Assembly: GCA_009775355.1 (NCBI GenBank)
Contig: VSPN01000008.1
Location: 1-64,000 of the forward strand
Origin: Muribaculaceae bacterium
Lineage (GTDB): Bacteria; Bacteroidota; Bacteroidia; Bacteroidales; Muribaculaceae
Direction of reading: 5' to 3'
Length of the DNA stretch: 64,000 bases
Of this stretch, positions 58,260 through 64,000 are shown one piece after another. The position numbers were made by a program, and so were the translations under genes. Numbering within the stretch: the stretch's first letter is position 1; each line of letters opens with the position of its first letter. The notes under the pieces are model-generated. The model had not been told where the DNA came from. It saw only the letters and a list, made by a program, of their open reading frames with translations, and made no database searches.

Positions 58260-59609
58260 TCACAAAATTAATGATTTCCTTTGTAATTTCACATATACGC
58301 CGGCCAATAAAATGCCGCGTGCGAGCAAATATGACTCGAAGGCGCACCAGAGCATACTTTCGGAGGGGAGTTCGCCGCCCGGCGGAAGCATGAATGTGAT
58401 CATGAAAAAAATGGCGGCTGCCACGGCTGTGGTGACAAACAGCGGCCGCGTCCGTGCGAGTCCGATGAATATGCCGTCGAAAATGAAGGCCGCCACCGAC
58501 ACGACGGGGAGTGCCGTCACCCAAAAATGAAGCGAGCCGACGGTGTCGCGCACCTCTGTGGAATCGGTGAGCAGGGCGGTTATTGTGCCGGCACCACCGA
58601 AGTATATGAAAAGGAAAATCAGAGCCAGGACCGCACCCGTGCGGAGCAGCGAGCGGACGGTGCCTCGGAGTGCGCCGATGTCAAGGGCACCGGCTGCCTT
58701 GCCCACGAGTGCCTCGGCGGCAAACGCGAAACCATCCATGAAGTATGAGAAGAAGAGAAAAAACTGCATTATGACGGCGTTGGCGGCAAGCGTGGTCTCG
58801 CCCAGACGGGCACCGACAGCGGTCATGGCGAGCGATACGCCCATGATGCAGGCGGAGCGGAAGAAGAGGTCGGCGTTGAGCGAGAAGAAGCGGCTCCACC
58901 GCGCTCTCTGCGGTTGCCTCCGTGGAGTTTCGGGCAACTGTGCGGACTCCCGGCTTTGCGCCCGCAGCTCGCGCCTCACAAAGATCAGCGCGGCGACAAG
59001 TCCGGTCCATCCGGCGCAGAGTGTCCCGGCGGCTATGCCCGTGAATCCGAGTCCGATGCCGAACACCAGCAGCAGACTGAGCACTATGTTGACCACATTG
59101 ACACCGATGGCCACCGTCATCGGCACCACAGTGTTCTGACGCCCGATGAACCATCCGCTCACTGCCATCATGCCGAGTTGCGCGGGCGCGCCCCATATGC
59201 ATATCATGAAATAACGCTCCGCAAGCGCGGCCACTTCGTGGTCTGCCCCGACTGTTTTCATAAGCAGGGCGAGCAGTGGCACACGGCATATGATCGCCGC
59301 CGCAGAAATCAGAGCGGCGATCATGAGCGATTTGCGCAGAATGTCGCGGCCGAGCGCGGCGTCTCCGGCACCGAAGGCTTGAGCGGTCAGACCGCTTGTG
59401 CCCATGCGCAGGAAGCCGCACAGCCAGAAGATGACGTTGAGCATCATGGTGCCCACGCTCATGGCGCCTAAAAAGACTGCGTTGCCGAGATGACCTGCCA
59501 CCGCCGTGTCGCAGAGTCCGAGCAGAGGCACCGTAATGTTGTTGATTATTGCCGGAAGAGCGATCCGGATTATCCGGCGGCCGAGCGGCGTCAGAGTCTC
59601 ATCCGTCAC
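58260..59609 (-). CDS. MATE family multidrug/metabolite efflux transporter
   Basis: 449 residues, 12 membrane helices in two related halves, the normal MATE size. The N-terminal RIALPAIINNITVPLLGLCDTAVAGHLG is the family signature (DinF/NorM-like branch). It overlaps ansA by four bases and precedes DUF3822 by one. It likely antiports H+ or Na+ for cationic drugs or metabolites; the substrate is unknown. Confidence 0.93.
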   Translation of the reverse strand: MTDETLTPLGRRIIRIALPAIINNITVPLLGLCDTAVAGHLGNAVFLGAMSVGTMMLNVIFWLCGFLRMGTSGLTAQAFGAGDAALGRDILRKSLMIAALISAAAIICRVPLLALLMKTVGADHEVAALAERYFMICIWGAPAQLGMMAVSGWFIGRQNTVVPMTVAIGVNVVNIVLSLLLVFGIGLGFTGIAAGTLCAGWTGLVAALIFVRRELRAQSRESAQLPETPRRQPQRARWSRFFSLNADLFFRSACIMGVSLAMTAVGARLGETTLAANAVIMQFFLFFSYFMDGFAFAAEALVGKAAGALDIGALRGTVRSLLRTGAVLALIFLFIYFGGAGTITALLTDSTEVRDTVGSLHFWVTALPVVSVAAFIFDGIFIGLARTRPLFVTTAVAAAIFFMITFMLPPGGELPSESMLWCAFESYLLARGILLAGVYVKLQRKSLIL

Positions 59610-60805
59610 TTGTGCATCTCCCCGACGAGGGGAGTTTCCATGAGTCTTTTCACCTCATCGTTCGAATAGTTCTGTCCGAAGAGGAACATCAGTTTCGTAA
59701 TTGCGGCCTCCGATGTTAGATCGTGTCCGGAGATCACTCCCGCACCATAGAGCACAGATCCGGTCTCATAACGGTGAGGCACGACCATGCCGTTGTCGCA
59801 CTGTGATATGTTGACGATGACCAGCCCTCGGTCCACGGCCTCGCGCACAGCCTTGATGAAGTATGAGTCGGTCGGGGCGTTGCCCGCTCCGTATGTCTTG
59901 AGCACTACACCCTTCAGGCCTGGCGTGCTGAATGCGTGGCGTATCATGGTTTCGGTGATTCCGGGGAAGAGGCTGAGATACATCACATTGGTATCCATGC
60001 CGTAGTGTACGCGCAGTGGCGCGTCGTCGGTCGGACGCCAGAGCACGTCGTTGCGGAATGTTATGCCCATGCCGATCTTGGCGAGGCGGGGGAAGTTGCT
60101 GCTCTTGAACGCGTTGAAGTTGTCGGCGCTGTATTTGGTGGCACGGTTGCCGCGCCAGAGATAGTTTTCGAAAAGAATGGCCACCTCTTCGAGCATCGGC
60201 TGCCCGTCGGTGTCGCGGGCGGCGGCTACCTGGAGGGCGGTTATGAGGTTTTCCTCTCCGTCGGTGCGCACCTCCCCTATCGGCAACTGGCTGCCTGTGA
60301 TGACCACGGGCTTGCGCAGATTCTCGAGCATGAAGCTCAGTGCCGAGGCGGTGTAGGCCATGGTGTCAGTGCCGTGGAGAACTACAAAACCGTCGTAGCT
60401 GTCGTAGAAGCATTCGATCACATAGGCTATGTCCTGCCAGTGCGAGGGGTTCATGGCCGAGGAATCGAGAGGGACGCTGAACTGGAAGCTGTCTATGTCA
60501 TAATCCAGACGCTTGATCTTTGGCACATTGTCTATCAGATACTCGAAATCGAATGGTTCAAGCGAGCCGGTATCGGGGTTTTCTATCATGCCGATTGTCC
60601 CTCCCGTGTAGATGATCAGGATTTTGGGACGCTTGCCGCACTCCATGCCGCATACCGGCTCGGTGATCGATTTGATCCTCGTCTCCAGGCCGGCAGAAGG
60701 ATGCTCGTCCCTCTGCGGATATACTTCCGGTTGAGTGGTGTCTCTCATGTGGTAAGAGGTGTTAGAAAGAATGAGCGGGATACCGTCTGCAGAAGCCTTC
60801 GGCAT
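59606..60805 (-). CDS. ansA: Type I L-asparaginase
   Basis: Hydrolyses asparagine to aspartate and ammonia. The core begins with LIIYTGGTIGMI, whose first Thr is a catalytic residue; the second catalytic Thr lies in VLHGTDTMAYTAS. Starts at 60805, 60748 and 60646 are all in frame. The last, just before KRPKILIIYTGG, gives the usual 346 residues. The predicted promoter at 60837-60868 would give a 28-base leader to 60805, so the longer form with a 53-residue N-terminal extension is possible. No signal peptide is seen, so cytoplasmic action is likely. It is the first gene of the run and overlaps the MATE gene by four bases. Confidence 0.92.
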   Translation of the reverse strand: MPKASADGIPLILSNTSYHMRDTTQPEVYPQRDEHPSAGLETRIKSITEPVCGMECGKRPKILIIYTGGTIGMIENPDTGSLEPFDFEYLIDNVPKIKRLDYDIDSFQFSVPLDSSAMNPSHWQDIAYVIECFYDSYDGFVVLHGTDTMAYTASALSFMLENLRKPVVITGSQLPIGEVRTDGEENLITALQVAAARDTDGQPMLEEVAILFENYLWRGNRATKYSADNFNAFKSSNFPRLAKIGMGITFRNDVLWRPTDDAPLRVHYGMDTNVMYLSLFPGITETMIRHAFSTPGLKGVVLKTYGAGNAPTDSYFIKAVREAVDRGLVIVNISQCDNGMVVPHRYETGSVLYGAGVISGHDLTSEAAITKLMFLFGQNYSNDEVKRLMETPLVGEMHK

Positions 60806-60836
60806 CCGTTGTGTTTAGCGTGGTTAGATTCGGTTG

Positions 60837-60868
60837 CAAATATACAAATTTTTCACAATCTTTCACAA
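60837..60868 (-). promoter_or_regulatory. Promoter of the ansA operon
   Basis: The minus-strand -7 box TATATTTG (60837-60844) matches the consensus; TTG (60866-60868) lies 21 bases upstream. The predicted start is near 60833. It would drive ansA-MATE-DUF3822-rsmD-ribBA-S9-ispE. Confidence 0.65.
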
Positions 60869-60905
60869 TTCAACGGTAAAAAGGTATGGCCGATATATAA
60901 AAAAA

Positions 60906-60927
60906 GTGTCTTCGGTGAAGAAGACAC
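60906..60927 (-). terminator. Terminator of the first tagged secreted protein
   Basis: Perfect 8-bp stem (60906-60913 with 60920-60927), 6-base loop, followed on the minus strand by a seven-T run. It lies 24 bases past the stop codon of the gene at 60951. Confidence 0.8.
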
Positions 60928-60950
60928 TATTTTATGACAAGAGGCTATGG

Positions 60951-62081
60951 TCAGAGAATGACCTTCGAAACCTTCGAACCCTTCACTACGATGAAAAGAC
61001 CGTTCTCAGGATTTGCCACACGCACGCCCTGAAGATTATAGTATACGGGAGCAGCATTACCCTCAGCCTCTATTTCTGACACAGAGACTTCATTCTTGTC
61101 GCCTGAAAGCACGAAGTTCTTGAGTTCCCATGCACGTGATGTAGCGCCGTCAGTGGCATATTCGAAACCGATGGTGATCTTCATGCCGTCATACTCGCTG
61201 AGATCGAATTCGTTGTCGGCAAACTCCTTGCTCCAGTTGCCCGATGCGGGAACCTCGGGGAAGTTGGCGAATGCGGGGTAGTCAGTGCCGTTTTCCGAAA
61301 TAACGTACATGCGATAGTTCTCAACCTGCGAGGTGGGGAAATCGAAACCGAAAGCCTGAGCCACGCTGAGCTTCACGTTCTTGTAATCAGACAGGTCGAA
61401 CTCATACTGCATCTTCGCGTTGGCCGCGTGGGTCGAACCGCCATAGTAAGAGTTGGCGATAGCGCATTTGGGCGCGTTGGCATTGATCTTCCAGCCGTTG
61501 AAGTCGCTGAGAGACTCGTCATTGATTTTCACCCAGCCGTCGAGATTCTCCTCGAAAGTGTTTGAATAGATCACACCTTCGGGAAGATCGGGAGTCACAG
61601 GAGGCTCAACCGAACCGGCCTCGTCAGAAACGATGATCTTCTTGATGCGCACCTGCTTTGCCTCGGCCTGCATCACCACAGATGAAGCGCCGGATGAAAC
61701 GAGAGTGTACTCGCTGCCGGAGAGAGTGCCGGTCCATGCGCTGCTCAGAGTGAGCGTGCCAATATACTTGCTGTCTTCGTAGTCGTCATAAGTGATGACG
61801 ATCTGCTTCATCTCGATGTCGGCTGAAATCTCAACCTGAGTGCCTTTGTAGACGCGCCAGGCATACGAATTGGCGACAGGCGAGATAAGATCGGTCGCGT
61901 TGTCAGCGACTTTGCTTGTGGAAAGTTCAAATGTCTTGCCACCGGCTACAGTGGTGTTTTTCCATCCGCTTGCTCCACCAGTCCATACTCCGGGATTAGT
62001 GATATCGAAAACCGTATAGCTTGTAGCGCTCATCGAAGCGGCACAAGCCACAGCTGCGATTGAAAGTAAAATTTTTTTCAT
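60951..62081 (-). CDS. Secreted choice-of-anchor-like protein with C-terminal sorting tag
   Basis: 376 residues. Signal peptide MKKILLSIAAVACAASMSA. A first beta-rich domain (about 20-150) is followed by a second (about 170-340) that opens VIYSNTFEENLDGWVKINDES, a choice-of-anchor J-type beta-sandwich. The last 35 residues are the sorting tag, with VYYNLQGVRV, PENG, and KVIL at the end. A related gene lies upstream at 62454. Surface display through a type IX-like route is inferred; no enzymatic motif is seen. Confidence 0.82.
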   Translation of the reverse strand: MKKILLSIAAVACAASMSATSYTVFDITNPGVWTGGASGWKNTTVAGGKTFELSTSKVADNATDLISPVANSYAWRVYKGTQVEISADIEMKQIVITYDDYEDSKYIGTLTLSSAWTGTLSGSEYTLVSSGASSVVMQAEAKQVRIKKIIVSDEAGSVEPPVTPDLPEGVIYSNTFEENLDGWVKINDESLSDFNGWKINANAPKCAIANSYYGGSTHAANAKMQYEFDLSDYKNVKLSVAQAFGFDFPTSQVENYRMYVISENGTDYPAFANFPEVPASGNWSKEFADNEFDLSEYDGMKITIGFEYATDGATSRAWELKNFVLSGDKNEVSVSEIEAEGNAAPVYYNLQGVRVANPENGLFIVVKGSKVSKVIL

Positions 62082-62453
62082 AGATCGATTTGTTAATTAT
62101 GTTTATGTTGTTGGATTGCAATTTATTGCTTATTATGATAATACCACAATTCCGGTTTCATAATACATGAACAAGAAATCCGGTAAAACATTAAGCAAAT
62201 GCAAATTTAAACAATAATTCTGAATCGCCCGCAAATTTTCGGATAAAAAAATTGTGTCGATTCAAAATGCATTTAAATTGTATGTGAATTCGATGCGAAA
62301 GGCTTTTTGCGATGGCCGAAGAGGCTTCGATGAATCCAATGGAACAAGCCGGAAAAGGCCTACTGACAGATGTAGACAAACAGACGGGAGAGTCTTCGAT
62401 GTGAAGACTCTCCCGTCATCTGATAGCTGCATCAGGATCGAGCCTGATAAGAT
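62082..62453 (-). promoter_or_regulatory. Intergenic region with promoter of the 60951 gene
   Basis: 372 bases between two tagged secreted-protein genes. A minus-strand -7 box TAAATTTG (62202-62209) has a TTTG (62232-62235) 22 bases upstream, giving a leader of about 115 bases. Near the other end lies the terminator of the preceding gene (62383-62417). No gene was recognised in between. Confidence 0.5.
62383..62417 (-). terminator. Terminator of the second tagged secreted protein
   Basis: Perfect 15-bp stem (62383-62397 with 62403-62417) and 5-base loop, 36 bases after the stop at 62454. The T-tract is modest, but the stem is strong. Confidence 0.75.
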
Positions 62454-63953
62454 TTAGCGGATAAAGACCTTGCGGCTCTTGCCACCCTTGACCTCAATAT
62501 AGAGTCCGCTTTCGGGCTGAGCCACCCGCACACCCTGAAGGTTGTAGTAAACGGGAGCGGAGTTGTCATCGGCTCCGACTCCGTCGACTCTGGTCATAAG
62601 CTTGCCTTTGAGCTTAATTTCATTCACTTCCCATGTTCCCGCGCACTCTGAGGTCGAAACATACTTGAATCCGAACTGCATTTTCTTGCCTGCAAACGCG
62701 TCAAGGTCAACAGTATCGTTTGCATAGAAATCCCAACTGAAAGCAGATGGCGGGGTGACGGCAGCTTCGATTACAGTCCACTCCCCGGCACCGTCCACAC
62801 GGGCTACAAGGTATGCGAATCCTTCGAACTCTTCGACTGGGATCATAGTGTTGTCGACCTTGTAATTGTTGAACGCATTGCTGAAATCAAGCGTGATGCC
62901 AGTATACTCTGTCAAGTCGATGACCGGTGACACTGCAATTCCCTCACATGCGTTTACAGTCTTATTTACAAATCCAGAGCCCTTCAGTCCATATTTATCG
63001 TCGTGAGACCAGGGATATGTCTGGTTCTCCACATTCTCAAATGTGAAATCCTCACCAAGCGCAGAACTATATCTGACAGAAGGATCAGCTACGATAAGAG
63101 TATAAGAAGCCGATCCAGCCTTATATGTATCTGTGGCCGCTACGGTAGCGGTCACTACAGCAGTACCATCGCCTACGAGCGTAACCTCTCCTGTTTCTGC
63201 ATCGACTGTAGCGACACCTTCATTTGAAATTGAATATGTGATTGCACCGTTACTTTTGGCAGTGGCCACAGGAGAATCGAAAGGCATACCTAAAGCAGCA
63301 TGGTATGTTGTAAGAGGGAATGATATCTCTGCATCCAGAAGAGACCCATCGGCGTTATATTTTACAGAGTTGACCTGAAGCCAGCCATTGGAAGAACCTG
63401 CTGTCATTTCAAAGACGATCTGATAATATAGCCCTTCTGAATGATTTGGAGTTGAGATTGAGACTGTCTTGGCAGCATTCTTTGCTCCTGCAAATTGATC
63501 AACCGGGATGCTTACAGTTTCCACAATATCATTTTGGGCAAAGGTCGGATCATTTGCGATCAGCAACTTTGCTGAAGTCATTAAATTGGTTGATGAATTG
63601 GCACCATTCAGCACAGCATCTATTACTATTTCGCTGATTGCCATTCTTGCTGGAAACTTAGTAGAAATAGTAGCTGTAGAACCATTCTTCTTACGTCCGC
63701 ATCTTACCCAGGTCCAAGGTGTCTGAGGAGATTTATCTGTTCCCAGATTCTCTTCTCCTTTACCGTTGTTATTGTTATTATAACCCGACACAGTCCACGT
63801 TGATCCATTGGAAATAACGTCCCATGTCTTGTCATATGCCGAAATCTTTTCCTGGTTGTTGTCCTTATTGAAGGTCAACTCATAGAGAGTTTCAGCATTG
63901 GCGAACGAGGCGCATAACGCTACGGACGCCAAAGAAAGTAGAAGTTTTTTCAT
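62454..63953 (-). CDS. Secreted Ig-like/choice-of-anchor protein with C-terminal sorting tag
   Basis: 499 residues. Signal peptide MKKLLLSLASVALCASFANA. An N-terminal beta-sandwich (about 25-200) is followed by a bacterial Ig-like (BIG2) domain (ISNEGVATVDAETGEVTLVGDGTAVVTATV). A choice-of-anchor J-like domain comes next (GEDFTFENVENQTYPW). The C-terminal tag has VYYNLQGVRV and ends KVFIR. It shares the layout of the gene at 60951 plus the extra Ig domain. Its promoter lies outside the window or in its last 47 bases, where I see no full consensus. Confidence 0.83.
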   Translation of the reverse strand: MKKLLLSLASVALCASFANAETLYELTFNKDNNQEKISAYDKTWDVISNGSTWTVSGYNNNNNGKGEENLGTDKSPQTPWTWVRCGRKKNGSTATISTKFPARMAISEIVIDAVLNGANSSTNLMTSAKLLIANDPTFAQNDIVETVSIPVDQFAGAKNAAKTVSISTPNHSEGLYYQIVFEMTAGSSNGWLQVNSVKYNADGSLLDAEISFPLTTYHAALGMPFDSPVATAKSNGAITYSISNEGVATVDAETGEVTLVGDGTAVVTATVAATDTYKAGSASYTLIVADPSVRYSSALGEDFTFENVENQTYPWSHDDKYGLKGSGFVNKTVNACEGIAVSPVIDLTEYTGITLDFSNAFNNYKVDNTMIPVEEFEGFAYLVARVDGAGEWTVIEAAVTPPSAFSWDFYANDTVDLDAFAGKKMQFGFKYVSTSECAGTWEVNEIKLKGKLMTRVDGVGADDNSAPVYYNLQGVRVAQPESGLYIEVKGGKSRKVFIR

Positions 63954-64000
63954 TTGAGTTGTTTTGCTGTTGATTTTAATGTTGTTGTTGAATTATCATG

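Noticed and set aside
59936..60937. 333-codon open frame on the plus strand
   Set aside because: Antisense to ansA with no recognisable motif and no promoter.

Overview
The window looks like a Bacteroidales chromosome, most likely a gut Muribaculaceae-type genome. Four things support the order: promoters of the Bacteroidetes form TTTG-N(about 20)-TAnnTTTG; TonB-dependent receptors paired with surface lipoproteins; short C-terminal sorting tags of the type IX secretion style; and the genes glpABC, DUF3822 next to rsmD, and an 11-subunit style complex I without nuoEFG. The family-level assignment is inference. No tRNA, rRNA, CRISPR array, insertion sequence or prophage was seen.

Layout. 1-780: a TolC-family remnant bounded by two hairpins. 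835-18429 (-): one 20-gene same-strand run that starts at a clear promoter (18501-18532) and reads nuoA-nuoB-nuoCD-nuoH, then a complete F-type ATP synthase set atpD-C-B-E-F-H-A-G, then nuoI-J-K-L-M-N. The ATP synthase operon is therefore nested inside the complex I operon. 18731-22080 (-): a TonB-dependent receptor and a lipoprotein, with a promoter overlapping the divergent promoter of ribonuclease Z (22171-23091 +). 23257-25563 (-): a large secreted protein with a C-terminal sorting tag. 25997-32692 (+): a membrane-spanning TPR/HTH regulator, a TonB-dependent receptor with a carboxypeptidase-like N-domain, and an OB-fold-like lipoprotein. This stretch ends in a perfect 72-bp palindrome that fills the whole gap to the convergent neighbour. 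32764-39474 (-): a three-gene envelope operon (putative anti-sigma protein, Spy-like protein, giant alpha-2-macroglobulin-like protein). 39751-42179 (-): an outer-membrane barrel protein and a protein with SusE/F-like repeats. 42567-43130 (+): an ECF sigma factor. 43278-49811 (+): glpA-B-C-K-F for anaerobic glycerol and glycerol-3-phosphate use. 49894-51745 (-): grpE-dnaJ. 51924-60805 (-): a tight seven-gene housekeeping run (ansA, MATE, DUF3822, rsmD, ribBA, S9 peptidase, ispE). 60951-63953 (-): two tagged secreted proteins.

How it fits together. GlpF and GlpK bring in and phosphorylate glycerol. GlpABC oxidises glycerol-3-phosphate and passes electrons to the (mena)quinone pool. The 11-subunit complex I feeds the same pool and builds the proton gradient used by the ATP synthase encoded within its own operon. 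The two TonB receptor loci, the sigma factor, the macroglobulin operon and the tagged secreted proteins make up an envelope and surface-nutrient sector typical of gut Bacteroidales.
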